Positions 7,971 to 15,713 of a stretch of 22,400 bases of DNA are shown in pieces. Below the pieces are notes generated by a model. It was not told the origin of the DNA. It was given only the letters and a program-made list of their open reading frames with translations, and did not search any database. Both the position numbers and the translations under genes were made by a program. Each line of letters begins with the position of its first letter. Position 1 is the stretch's first letter. Origin of the DNA: CBFIDA01 sp965661085 (lineage in GTDB: Bacteria; Pseudomonadota; Gammaproteobacteria; Comchoanobacterales; Comchoanobacteraceae); NCBI GenBank assembly GCA_965661085.1, contig CBFIDA010000015.1, positions 1 through 22,400 on the forward strand, written 5' to 3'.

Positions 7971-9185
7971 TCAGGTTTGGGCGGGTGTCCTTTTCAGAAC
8001 CACATGGAGGGCACGTCGTTTGCCAACCTGGATCAATCTGGAGGTGTTGTCGGCCGATATGGGCACATTCTGTGTCACAGAATCACCATCGACCTTGACT
8101 GCCTTTTGTTTCAGCATGCGATGGGCATCAGAAGTGCTTTGTACCAGGCCAACATCACGCATCACATTGGCAAGGGGCATGGTGGCATCGGCAATCACCA
8201 ATGTTTTGGTGGGTAAATCCTCGGGGAGCAGACCTTTGGCAAATCGAGCATGGAATTGTGCCTCGGCTTGATCGGCACATGCGCTGCTGTGGAAGCGTGT
8301 GACAATTTCTTTGGCCAAAATAACTTTCACGTCTCGTGGATTTTTGCCTGCGGCAACGGCCTGTTTGAGCGCGTCTGTTTCAGAGGGCGTTGCCGTGCTG
8401 AGCAGATCCATATAGCGCCACATCAGAGTGTCGCTGATGGACATGATTTTACCAAACATGTCTGTGGATGTGTCAGTCAAATCGATGGTGTTGCCAACCG
8501 ATTTGGACATTTTCTTGACCCCATCAAGGCCTTCCAGCAATGGCAAGGTGATGATGGTTTGTTGGGGCTGCCCATATGCTTTTTGCATGGTGCGACCCAT
8601 CAATAAGTTGAAAGTTTGGTCGGTGCCGCCCAGCTCAATGTCTGCTTTCAGTTGTACAGAATCGTAACCCTGGAGAATGGGGTATAAAAACTCATGGATG
8701 GCAATCGGTTGTGCGGTCTTGTAGCGTTTGCTGAAGTCATCGCGCTCGAGCATCCGCGCCACCGTATGCTGCCCTGCCAAGGCAATCAAATCGGCGGCCG
8801 ACAATGAGTCCATCCAAGCACTGTTGAAAACCACTTTGGTTTTTTGAGGATCCAAGATTTTGAACACTTGCTCGGTGTAGGTTTGGGCATTGGCCATCAC
8901 AGCATCTTTGGTCAAGGGTGGGCGTGTGCTGTTTTTGCCGGTTGGATCACCAATTTGTGCGGTGAAATCACCGATCAAAAAGCAGACGTGGTGGCCCAAA
9001 TCTTGAAAAGTCTTCAGTTTCATGAGCAGCACAGTATGGCCAAGATGCAAATTGACTGCTGTCGGGTCAAAACCGGCTTTGACCACCAACGGCCGATTCA
9101 GAGCCAATTTTTCTTGCAGTGCGGTTTCTGGTGTGATGGTTTCTATGCCACGGACAATGGCGTTGTAAGCATCTTGTGATTGCAT
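7971..9185 (-). CDS. tyrS: Tyrosyl-tRNA synthetase
   Basis: 404 aa, the usual length for the TyrS/TyrZ class. It charges tRNA-Tyr in the cytosol. Seen: the class I HIGH-type motif HLGH (47-50) after AGFDPTA, the tyrosine-site region GGTDQTFNL (186-194), KMSKS (225-229), and a C-terminal S4-type RNA-binding domain (about 340-404, with SDAHRML and AVKVDG). The start chosen is the ATG at 9185, preceded by CGGAG 7 nt upstream; the reading frame extends to 9293 but that part is not family-like. It is transcribed divergently from the outer-membrane protein gene at 9382. In Pseudomonas tyrZ neighbours an M23 peptidase gene, anmK and a 16S gene; three of those four are within 5 kb here, with extra genes between. 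Confidence 0.97.
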   Translation of the reverse strand: MQSQDAYNAIVRGIETITPETALQEKLALNRPLVVKAGFDPTAVNLHLGHTVLLMKLKTFQDLGHHVCFLIGDFTAQIGDPTGKNSTRPPLTKDAVMANAQTYTEQVFKILDPQKTKVVFNSAWMDSLSAADLIALAGQHTVARMLERDDFSKRYKTAQPIAIHEFLYPILQGYDSVQLKADIELGGTDQTFNLLMGRTMQKAYGQPQQTIITLPLLEGLDGVKKMSKSVGNTIDLTDTSTDMFGKIMSISDTLMWRYMDLLSTATPSETDALKQAVAAGKNPRDVKVILAKEIVTRFHSSACADQAEAQFHARFAKGLLPEDLPTKTLVIADATMPLANVMRDVGLVQSTSDAHRMLKQKAVKVDGDSVTQNVPISADNTSRLIQVGKRRALHVVLKRTPAQT

Positions 9186-9214
9186 CTGTGGGCTCCGGCA
9201 GCATATCAAGCAGC

Positions 9215-9243
9215 ATTTTACCGAGATCCCTAACAACAAACAA
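9215..9243 (-). promoter_or_regulatory. Likely tyrS promoter
   Basis: On the minus strand, TTGTTT (9243-9238), a 17-nt spacer and TAAAAT (9220-9215). It would give a leader of about 20 nt before the ATG at 9185. Confidence 0.55.
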
Positions 9244-9283
9244 GAGGCACAAATCCAAGTCCGTTGCAAGGCACATTTAGGGG

Positions 9284-9312
9284 TTGACAGCAATCTCAGA
9301 ACTTCATATGAT
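9284..9312 (+). promoter_or_regulatory. Strong sigma70 promoter of the first outer-membrane protein gene
   Basis: Perfect TTGACA (9284-9289), a 17-nt spacer and TATGAT (9307-9312). This fits a highly expressed surface protein. Transcription should start near 9319, about 63 nt before the ATG at 9382. Confidence 0.8.
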
Positions 9313-9373
9313 CGGAAATGAGCACGACATGCTTGCTGTTGTTTGAATGGTGAGCATTACTTTTTGACAAGGA

Positions 9374-9525
9374 GTTTCATCATGAAATTACAACTTAAAC
9401 TGATCTCTGCTGCTGTCATGGCATCCGTGATCTCTTCTTCTATGATGGCCGCCTACGGCCCAGCCCCAGCTTCTTACAGCAAAAAACCATGCCCATGGAC
9501 AGTATCTTTGGGATATGGCCAGTCT
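9374..9525 (+). repeat. Near-identical 5' repeat of the two outer-membrane protein genes, copy 1
   Basis: This 152-bp stretch, from just before the start codon through the signal peptide and the KKPCPW region, matches 10401-10552 with only four substitutions by my count. The homology then breaks at the first variable segment. Confidence 0.9.
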
Positions 9526-10161
9526 TTTGACATGGACAAAGGTTCTTACTCTGTAGAGACTGCGACAGCAACAGACACTTACAGCAGTCCTGCGAATGTA
9601 CGCAGCGTCAAACTTGACGATCTCAAACTTTACGAAGCCGATCTGTTCCACTGCTCAGGCTTTGGTGCCGTTGTCATGGGCACAGCCAAAAAAGCCACAA
9701 TGACAGGTGCAGCAATCGCGAATGGGACAGCTCCATACAACGCAGCAGTTCAAGTTGGCAAATACAGCTTCACAGCGGTCATGCTTGGTTACAAGATGAA
9801 CTTGGGCAACAACATCTCTGCCCGTGTTGCCGTCGGTCAAGCCGATCAGAAGATTTCTGACATGAGCATTGCTGGTCCAGGTCTTAACACTGCCACCACA
9901 ACGCCTACAACCACTGAAATCAAGCAGAACGGCAAGATGGCGGCCAACATCGAAGCCAAATACCACTTCCGCATCAACAAAAACATGACTGCGTTCATCG
10001 CTGGTGGTTACTTGAACCTCGATGACATCAACAAAACGATTGTCCAGCCTTTCCAAGCAGCTACTACTTCACCAGAAGTTTCTGCCTCTGGTGTGCGCAC
10101 CATCGTCAAACAAGATGCCTCTTCTGGCTACGTCAAGTTGGGTGTGTCCTTCGTGATGTAA
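9382..10161 (+). CDS. Outer-membrane beta-barrel protein, first of two tandem paralogues
   Basis: 259 aa with a clear signal peptide (KLQLK, a hydrophobic stretch 7-18, likely cleavage near A23/A24). The start at 9382 has AAGGAG 7 nt upstream. The mature part alternates polar and hydrophobic residues as in a small beta-barrel (perhaps eight strands) and ends in VKLGVSFVM, an aromatic-near-C-terminus ending like outer-membrane proteins. Two conserved cysteines (KKPCPW and LFHCSG) may form a disulfide. Compared with the paralogue at 10409, strands are almost identical, but four stretches differ in length and sequence: about 51-70, 106-121, 166-184 and 218-237. These are probably surface loops. 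It has its own strong promoter and a strong terminator. I cannot name the family; an OmpW/opacity-like or Legionellales-type major surface protein is possible. Confidence 0.85.
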   Translation: MKLQLKLISAAVMASVISSSMMAAYGPAPASYSKKPCPWTVSLGYGQSFDMDKGSYSVETATATDTYSSPANVRSVKLDDLKLYEADLFHCSGFGAVVMGTAKKATMTGAAIANGTAPYNAAVQVGKYSFTAVMLGYKMNLGNNISARVAVGQADQKISDMSIAGPGLNTATTTPTTTEIKQNGKMAANIEAKYHFRINKNMTAFIAGGYLNLDDINKTIVQPFQAATTSPEVSASGVRTIVKQDASSGYVKLGVSFVM

Positions 10162-10182
10162 TCTTTGTTAAAAGATTTGTTG

Positions 10183-10214
10183 AAAAAAACCCGCACATGT
10201 TGCGGGTTTTTTTT
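10183..10214. terminator. Strong intrinsic terminator between the two outer-membrane protein genes
   Basis: Seven A, then CCCGCA, a 5-nt loop CATGT, TGCGGG and eight T. The A and T runs also pair, so the structure can act on both strands. It starts 21 nt after the stop of the first paralogue and isolates it from the second. Confidence 0.93.
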
Positions 10215-10313
10215 ATGGTTGAATGCGTGCGTCCTGCACTGTAAATCGGTCAAATGGGGGTTGTTTGTCCACCATATCAAGCGTGTATGGTTTGGGTCAT
10301 GCTGCAAGAAAAG

Positions 10314-10340
10314 TTGACAAGCATTTTGGTGCTGCATAAT
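10314..10340 (+). promoter_or_regulatory. Promoter of the second outer-membrane protein gene
   Basis: Perfect TTGACA (10314-10319), then CATAAT (10335-10340) with a short 15-nt spacer; TAATCT at 10337-10342 gives 17 nt but a worse -10. It looks weaker than the first paralogue's promoter. Confidence 0.55.
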
Positions 10341-10400
10341 CTGTTTGAATGTTTGTTGTGTGTGTTGCCATTATGAGGCGCGCATATATTTTGGTAAGGC

Positions 10401-10552
10401 GTTTCATCATGAAATTACAACTTAAACTGATCTCTGCTGCTGTCATGGCATCCGTGATTTCTTCTTCTGTGATGGCCGCCTACGGCCCAGCCCCAGCGTC
10501 TTACAGCAAAAAACCATGCCCATGGACAGCATCTTTGGGATATGGCCAGTCT
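10401..10552 (+). repeat. Near-identical 5' repeat of the two outer-membrane protein genes, copy 2
   Basis: Matches 9374-9525 with four substitutions over 152 bp. The shared block includes the sequence between ribosome site and start codon, so the duplication reached outside the coding region or is kept alike by gene conversion. Confidence 0.9.
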
Positions 10553-11125
10553 ATTAATATGGACAAAGGTTCTTACGCCATTGTGGCAACACCCCAGAGT
10601 GATTCTGAGTCAGTAAGCCGTGTTGTCAAACTTGACGATCTCAAACTTTACGAAGCCGATTTGTTCCACTGCTCAGGCCTTGGTTTCGTTGTCATGGGTA
10701 CAGCCAAAAAAGCCAAAATGACAGGCGAGCCAACAACGAGCCCGAATGATACAGCCATTGAGGTTGGTAAATACAGTTTCACGGCGGTCATGCTTGGTTA
10801 CCAAATGAACTTGGGCAACAACATCTCTGCCCGTGTTGCCGTCGGTGAGGCCGATCAGAAAATTTCTGGCATGAGCATTGCCGGTCTGGGTGCTTCAGAA
10901 ATCAAGCACAACAACAAGATGGCGGCCAACATCGAAGCCAAATATCATTTCAAAATGAACAACAACACAACGTTATTCTTGGCGGGTGGTTATTTGAATT
11001 TGGATGACATGCATGAAACCATTGATGTTGATGGGGATGGTGATGGAAATACTGATGTCCAAACCATCATCAAACAAAATGCTTCATCTGGTTATGTCAA
11101 GCTGGGTGTATCCTTTGTGATGTGA
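10409..11125 (+). CDS. Outer-membrane beta-barrel protein, second tandem paralogue
   Basis: 238 aa, starting at the ATG at 10409 with TAAGG ending 9 nt upstream; the upstream in-frame ATG at 10349 would place extra residues before a perfect signal peptide and is rejected. Signal peptide, cysteines (KKPCPW, LFHCSG), strands and the VKLGVSFVM ending match the first paralogue. The four variable segments are mostly shorter. The last contains DGDGDGNTD, encoded at 11030-11056, which fits the DxDxDGxxD calcium-binding pattern of EF-hand and dockerin-type loops and is absent from the first copy. No terminator is visible before the next gene, so some read-through into the YgjP-like gene is likely. 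Host- or predator-contact roles are speculation. Confidence 0.85.
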   Translation: MKLQLKLISAAVMASVISSSVMAAYGPAPASYSKKPCPWTASLGYGQSINMDKGSYAIVATPQSDSESVSRVVKLDDLKLYEADLFHCSGLGFVVMGTAKKAKMTGEPTTSPNDTAIEVGKYSFTAVMLGYQMNLGNNISARVAVGEADQKISGMSIAGLGASEIKHNNKMAANIEAKYHFKMNNNTTLFLAGGYLNLDDMHETIDVDGDGDGNTDVQTIIKQNASSGYVKLGVSFVM

Positions 11126-11158
11126 TGTTGATAGGGTGATGGATGTAAGGTGAGATGT

Positions 11159-11857
11159 ATGCAGCATGAAGATTTTGGTTTGCCGGTGTCGGTGCGCCCC
11201 ATGCAACGAAAAACCGCAACATTGATCATCAAGCAGGGGTGCTTGGAGGTGCGGGTGCCACAACACTACACCGCAAATCAAGTGCAACAGATTTTGCAAC
11301 AAAAGCGGCGTTGGATTCTGCGGCAGGCCAAGGCCGAGCAGCAGCGTTTGCAGTTGCAAGCACCACGACATTATCAGTCTGGCACGCTTTTGTTTTATTT
11401 GGGCGATGCCAAATCTTTGAAGTTGGCTTTGGGGCCTGCATGCATCGAGTGTCACGATGCCACTGTGCTGTTGCAAGCACCACACCAACATTTGCTTGAC
11501 GACCAGGCTTACTTGAAAGCGCAATTGTATGCCTGGTTTCGGCAAGCCACATTGGATCTGGTGCAGCAGTGCTGTGCAACGTGGAGTGCGGTCATGGGGC
11601 ATCGCCCAAGGCAGGTGCGTGTGCGCCGTTATCGAGCTCGGTGGGGGTGCTGTCATGCCAATGGCGATTTGACCTTTCATGATTTGTTGAGCATGGCGCC
11701 ACATGCTGTGGTGACGTATGTGGTGATCCATGAATTGGCACATTTGAAGCATATGAATCATTCGCCCGCATTTTGGCAGTGGGTGGCCACCCACCAACCG
11801 GATTATCAGACCCAGGTGGCATGGTTGCGCACCCATCATTACCGTTTGGCCATTTGA
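11159..11857 (+). CDS. YgjP/DUF45-family (M48-like) zinc metallohydrolase
   Basis: 232 aa from the ATG at 11159, which has AAGGTGAG just upstream; a GTG at 11150 is the alternative. The catalytic zinc motif HELAH (191-195) is followed by LKHMNHSPAFW (196-206), the YgjP hallmark in which H201 is the third ligand. Preceding features also fit: RRYRARWGCCHANGDLTF (157-173), the conserved R-WG-C--NG-L-F block of the family. The family is predicted to be a metal-dependent hydrolase; E. coli YgjP has been linked to UTP pyrophosphate hydrolysis, but the role here is unknown. No signal peptide, so cytosolic. It lies 33 nt after the second outer-membrane protein gene. Confidence 0.88.
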   Translation: MQHEDFGLPVSVRPMQRKTATLIIKQGCLEVRVPQHYTANQVQQILQQKRRWILRQAKAEQQRLQLQAPRHYQSGTLLFYLGDAKSLKLALGPACIECHDATVLLQAPHQHLLDDQAYLKAQLYAWFRQATLDLVQQCCATWSAVMGHRPRQVRVRRYRARWGCCHANGDLTFHDLLSMAPHAVVTYVVIHELAHLKHMNHSPAFWQWVATHQPDYQTQVAWLRTHHYRLAI

Positions 11858-11898
11858 GTACGGCGTTGCTGATTGGCATGGTGATCGTTGAGTGGGCC

Positions 11899-11927
11899 TT
11901 TACCCCCGAAAAAACCTGTGTTAGCAT
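11899..11927 (+). promoter_or_regulatory. Likely extended -10 promoter of the M23 peptidase/anmK pair
   Basis: TTTACC (11899-11904), a 17-nt spacer, and TAGCAT (11922-11927) preceded by TG one base upstream (TGTTAGCAT). The start of transcription would be near 11934. The same nine bases occur upstream of the SpmA-like gene. Confidence 0.5.
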
Positions 11928-11979
11928 ACAGCCACTGTTTTGATTTTGATACATTGGTATGGACAATAAGGAATCCTTC

Positions 11980-13221
11980 ATGGCATCTTGGCCCAATCAG
12001 TGCCTGCATCGTTGTCTGCCCATTGTGCTTTTTCTGGTACCGGTGATGCTCATTCAAGCGATCGCCAAAGCGCCCCAAACACCATCTGTGACACCAAAAT
12101 CCACCCCAGCTCCAGTGGCATCCACGGGACACCACCCTGGTCATTTGTGGTGGCAGATGGGGCAGCATCAACAATGGGTGGTGCGTTCAGGTGACACCAT
12201 GCTCACCTTGATGCAGCGACATCACATGCCTACTCGAGAAGTGTACTCATGGTTGGCGCTCGATCCTTTGGTGCATCATGTCTTGAGTCACTTGAAGCCA
12301 GACATGGTGATCGATGTGTGCATCAAAGATCACCGTTTGTGCGTGTTGTCGTTTCCTGTCGATGCAGAACATGTGTTGATGTTGTCAAAAATGCAAGGGC
12401 ATTGGCAGCACAGCATCCAAGCCATCACGCCTGAGGCGCAAGGGACCCGCATTCGTCACTTTACATTGCGCCGATCTTTTTATGCGGAAGCGCGTGCTGC
12501 AGGTTTGTCGGCGGCAACCATTGTGCAAATGCATCATGTTTTGGGCGATCGCATCAACTTCAGAAAAGATTTGCGTGTTGGCGATCATTTTGATGTGGTG
12601 TTGCGTGCCAATGCACAGCATGCGCCAACCATTGAGGCAATCAAGTACAACCACAAAGGTCATACGTTGTCTGTCATGCGTTATCGTACGGCATTGGGCC
12701 AGGTTGGTTATTATACGCAAAAAGGGCACAGCATTTTGCGTTCTTTCGATCGATATCCCATGCATTTTAAGCGCATCAGCTCACCGTTTCGTAAAAAACG
12801 CAAGCATCCCATTTTGGGGTTCTCACGCCCACACCATGGGGTGGATTTTGCTGCACCCAGTGGCACCCCCATTTTTGCCACCGCATCGGGGCAGGTCCAT
12901 TTTGTTGGCCGCAAGCATGGTTATGGCAACACCGTGGTCATACGTCATGGCAGACATTACAAAACGGTGTATGCACACATGTCACGCTTTGCCAAGCACC
13001 TGCACTCGGGTTCAGTGGTGGCTCGGCATCAGTTGATTGGTTACGTTGGCATGACGGGTTTGGCAACAGGGCCGCATTGTCATTACGAATTTCGGATCAA
13101 CAACACCCCGCAAGACCCACTCAAGGTCAAATTGCCAGGCGCACCTGCGTTGCATGGCAAAGACAAGGATCGTTTTCATGAAGTGTGGGCCAGCATGCAA
13201 GCAAAAATTGTTCAAGCTTGA
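11980..13221 (+). CDS. M23 (LytM) murein endopeptidase, MepM-like
   Basis: 413 aa from the ATG at 11980 with AAGGAA 6 nt upstream; ATG 11959 lacks a ribosome site. An N-terminal hydrophobic segment (12-28) exports or anchors it. A Pro/Thr-rich spacer (31-50), an OapA/LysM-like region starting WVVRSGDTML (66-75) and a middle domain lead to the LytM domain (about 275-385). Metal ligands H285 and D289 (HHGVD) and H368, and catalytic H333 (YAHM) and H366 (HCH), are all present, so it should be active. It cuts peptide cross-links of peptidoglycan in the periplasm, allowing wall growth. The next gene, anmK, recycles the anhydro-muropeptide sugar; this gene pair is conserved in many Gammaproteobacteria. 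Confidence 0.93.
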   Translation: MASWPNQCLHRCLPIVLFLVPVMLIQAIAKAPQTPSVTPKSTPAPVASTGHHPGHLWWQMGQHQQWVVRSGDTMLTLMQRHHMPTREVYSWLALDPLVHHVLSHLKPDMVIDVCIKDHRLCVLSFPVDAEHVLMLSKMQGHWQHSIQAITPEAQGTRIRHFTLRRSFYAEARAAGLSAATIVQMHHVLGDRINFRKDLRVGDHFDVVLRANAQHAPTIEAIKYNHKGHTLSVMRYRTALGQVGYYTQKGHSILRSFDRYPMHFKRISSPFRKKRKHPILGFSRPHHGVDFAAPSGTPIFATASGQVHFVGRKHGYGNTVVIRHGRHYKTVYAHMSRFAKHLHSGSVVARHQLIGYVGMTGLATGPHCHYEFRINNTPQDPLKVKLPGAPALHGKDKDRFHEVWASMQAKIVQA

Positions 13222-13275
13222 CCCGTGCCCACAAATCATCCGATGATGGGGCATGGCGCAGCATAAGGAGCGATC

Positions 13276-14373
13276 ATGACAGACACCCCATCATTATGGC
13301 TTGGATTGATGACGGGCAGCAGTGCCGATGGTTGTGACATGGTGGTCATGGCACGCACTGCATCAGCATGTCGGTGCTTACACGCGCATCATGTCGCCAT
13401 GCCAGAAGCACTCCGTACAACAGTGCTGGATTTGCTGCAGCCCGATCACAATGAGTTGCACCACGCCATGCATGCCCACCAGCACCTGGCAACCTGGATG
13501 GCAGAAGGGGTGCTGGCATTTTTGGCCGATGTTGGTTTGCGTATGGACCAAATTGCAGGTGTTGGCTTGCATGGTCAGACCATACGCCATCAACCCAACG
13601 GTCTGTGGGGCTACACCAAACAAATTGGTTGTCCCAGTCGTCTTTCGGCATTGTTGGGATGCCCAGTTGTGGCCGATTTTCGCAGTGCAGACATCGCTGT
13701 GGGTGGTCAGGGCGCCCCCTTGGCACCTTTTTTTCACGAAGCTTTTTTTGCCGCCCCCAATCGTGCAGTGCTCAACCTAGGCGGCATTGCCAATGTGACC
13801 ATCTTTGGGGCGCCGTTGATCGGTTTTGACACAGGGCCCGGCAATGCGCTGCTGGATGCGTGGTGCATGCAACACCAAGGTCAACCTTTTGATCAAGGCG
13901 GACAATGGGCATCAACGGGACGTGTTGTGCCATCGTTGTTGACGCAATGGTTGACAGATCCATTTTTTTTGCAGGCTGCCCCCAAATCAACCGGGCGTGA
14001 TCATTTTAATTTGTCATGGTTGGCGGGCCATTTGGTGGGCACCTCGCACAGGCCAGAAGATGTCCAAGCCACACTGGTGCAACTGACGGCACAATCGGTA
14101 TCGCTTGCGCTCAATGCTTACCATCATCGGATCAACAACATGTTGCTGTGTGGCGGTGGTGTTTACAACAGTGTCTTGTTGTCGGCATTGCGTCACGCCT
14201 TGCCTTCGGTGGCGCTGACCGCCAGTGATGCTCATGGTGTGGGTGCGCGTTGGGTGGAAGCCATGGGTTTTGCATGGTTGGCGTCGGAACGCATGGCCAA
14301 TCGTGCCATTGCCACGCAGTCGGTCACAGGTGCCAGTCGGCCTGTTGTGTTGGGCGGTGTGTTTCATGTGTGA
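13276..14373 (+). CDS. anmK: Anhydro-N-acetylmuramic acid kinase
   Basis: 365 aa, the normal family length, with AAGGAG 6 nt before the ATG. It phosphorylates and opens 1,6-anhydro-MurNAc released from peptidoglycan turnover, giving MurNAc-6-phosphate for recycling in the cytosol. Seen: the N-terminal phosphate loop LMTGSSADGCD (11-21, usually GTSxDGxD, so T is S here), DFRSADIAVGGQGAPLAP (134-151, holding the catalytic Asp), NLGGIANVT, GFDTGPGNALLDAW, PKSTGRDHFN and the C-terminal CGGGVYN. It follows the M23 peptidase by 54 nt without a terminator, so they probably form one operon. Confidence 0.96.
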   Translation: MTDTPSLWLGLMTGSSADGCDMVVMARTASACRCLHAHHVAMPEALRTTVLDLLQPDHNELHHAMHAHQHLATWMAEGVLAFLADVGLRMDQIAGVGLHGQTIRHQPNGLWGYTKQIGCPSRLSALLGCPVVADFRSADIAVGGQGAPLAPFFHEAFFAAPNRAVLNLGGIANVTIFGAPLIGFDTGPGNALLDAWCMQHQGQPFDQGGQWASTGRVVPSLLTQWLTDPFFLQAAPKSTGRDHFNLSWLAGHLVGTSHRPEDVQATLVQLTAQSVSLALNAYHHRINNMLLCGGGVYNSVLLSALRHALPSVALTASDAHGVGARWVEAMGFAWLASERMANRAIATQSVTGASRPVVLGGVFHV

Positions 14374-14447
14374 GTGGCGATGGTGGTGTCAAGTCGTCTG
14401 CGCTGTTGATGGCATGCATGATGATTTTATTTTATCAGCAACCGTGT

Positions 14448-14453
14448 TAGCAT
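14448..14453 (+). promoter_or_regulatory. Possible extended -10 element before the SpmA/SpmB-like pair
   Basis: TAGCAT preceded by TG (TGTTAGCAT, 14445-14453), identical to the element before the M23 gene. The -35 (TTTTAT at 14425-14430) is poor. If it is real, the ATG at 14452 lies upstream of the transcript start and cannot be the start codon. Confidence 0.35.
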
Positions 14454-14472
14454 GGGGTGTTCAAGGATTGGG

Positions 14473-15087
14473 GTGCGTTGTGTGCTGAATAAAATATGGC
14501 TCGGTATGATTGTGGTGTCGGTGGTGTGTGCCGTTTGCACAGGCCATGTGCCTCAGTTGGTCAATGCAGTCACCGATGGGGCCATGATGGGCTTTGAGGT
14601 TGCATTCAAACTGACCGGCATCATGGCTTTTTGGTTGGGGTTGATGAAAATTGCTGAGGAAGGTGGGTTGATCGATCGCGTCAGTCGTTGGATCAAGCCC
14701 GTGATGTTGCGATTGTTTCCAGAGGTGCCTGCAGATCATCCTGCCATGGGGGCCATGTTGTTGAACATCACCGCCAACTTTCTTGGGTTGGGCAATGCTG
14801 CCACACCCTTTGGTTTGAAGGCCATGGCATCGCTGCAAACCCTCAATCGACAGCCCGATACAGCAACCAATGCCATGTGTATGTTTTTGGCATTGAACAC
14901 GTCCAGTGTCCAATTGATGCCAGTTTCAGGGATGATGTACTTGGCTTCAGGTGGTGCGCATACCCCTCAGGACATCATTGTCACCGCCATTTTGGCGACC
15001 ACATGTTCGACTGCAGCAGCGATTGTGTTGGCCAAGTGTTTCCAGCGCTTGCCTCGCTATCGGATGGTTGAAGAGGTGCGCCCATGA
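14473..15087 (+). CDS. SpmA-like nucleoside-recognition (Gate) domain membrane protein
   Basis: About 204 aa. The GTG at 14473 has AAGGA 5 nt upstream; the GTG at 14482 gives a protein starting (M)LNKIWLGM, which matches how SpmA proteins usually begin, so either is possible. Seen: hydrophobic spans near the N-terminus and around residues 30-50, NITANFLGLGNAATPFGLKAM (a Gate-domain hallmark), and LALNTSSVQLMP. In Bacillus, SpmA and SpmB are needed for spore core dehydration. Homologues also occur in non-sporulating bacteria, where the role is unknown. Its stop overlaps the next start by four bases (ATGA), so the two are translationally coupled. Confidence 0.85.
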   Translation: MRCVLNKIWLGMIVVSVVCAVCTGHVPQLVNAVTDGAMMGFEVAFKLTGIMAFWLGLMKIAEEGGLIDRVSRWIKPVMLRLFPEVPADHPAMGAMLLNITANFLGLGNAATPFGLKAMASLQTLNRQPDTATNAMCMFLALNTSSVQLMPVSGMMYLASGGAHTPQDIIVTAILATTCSTAAAIVLAKCFQRLPRYRMVEEVRP

Positions 15088-15617
15088 TGTCTTTCGCCGT
15101 CATGCTTTCCGATGCTTTGTTCTTATTGGTCGTGGCAGGCATCCCCATTTTTGGTCATGTTCGAAAAGTGCCAGTTTTTGATACTTTTTTGGTGGGGGCC
15201 AAAGAAGGTTTTGGGATTGTTGTGCAATTGATTCCCATCTTGGTGGGCATGCTGGTGGGCATCAGCATGTTGCGTGCCTCGGGCGCTTTCACCCTGCTGG
15301 CCCAATGGCTGGGGCCATTGTTTCATGGCATTGGCATCGATGCCGATTTGTTGCCTTTAATCATCACCCGGCCTTTTTCGGGTGCGGCATCCAATGCAGC
15401 TTTGGTCGACATCATTCATCATCATGGTGGCGATGCTTTGATCTCACACACCGCTGCAACCATGATTGGCAGCACCGAAACCACGTTCTACATCGTTGCG
15501 GTTTATTTTGCCAGCATCCAAATACGTAAATTGCGCCATGCGGTTGTGGTGGGCTTGTTGGCCGATGCCGTTGGCATTGTGGCCTCTGTGTGCATTTGCC
15601 GTGCTTTGTTGCACTGA
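15084..15617 (+). CDS. SpmB-like nucleoside-recognition (Gate) domain membrane protein
   Basis: 177 aa. It overlaps the SpmA-like gene by ATGA. Seen: several membrane spans (6-24, 44-62, 75-90, 150-175), VGAKEGFGIVVQLIPILVGM (SpmB-type first core) and ITRPFSGAASNAAL (the conserved RPxSGxxx motif), then GSTETTFY. The two halves of the family normally work together, and in some bacteria they are fused into one protein. A transport or gating role across the inner membrane is inferred only from the fold. Confidence 0.87.
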   Translation: MMSFAVMLSDALFLLVVAGIPIFGHVRKVPVFDTFLVGAKEGFGIVVQLIPILVGMLVGISMLRASGAFTLLAQWLGPLFHGIGIDADLLPLIITRPFSGAASNAALVDIIHHHGGDALISHTAATMIGSTETTFYIVAVYFASIQIRKLRHAVVVGLLADAVGIVASVCICRALLH

Positions 15618-15658
15618 TGGCCCAACATGTGACAGTTGTTTCAAGGTGCAGCCTGTCA

Positions 15659-15687
15659 TTTACAAATGCAGCACAGGATCGTATCAT
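15659..15687 (+). promoter_or_regulatory. Sigma70-type promoter of the superoxide dismutase gene
   Basis: TTTACA (15659-15664), a 17-nt spacer and TATCAT (15682-15687). The start of transcription would be near 15694, leaving a leader of about 20 nt. Confidence 0.7.
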
Positions 15688-15713
15688 GAATGAGTATCAA
15701 CCAGGAGACCATC

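Noticed and set aside
11084..11839. Minus-strand 251-codon frame
   Set aside because: Shadow of the YgjP-like gene and end of the porin-like gene; His/Gln-rich composition and no recognisable motif.
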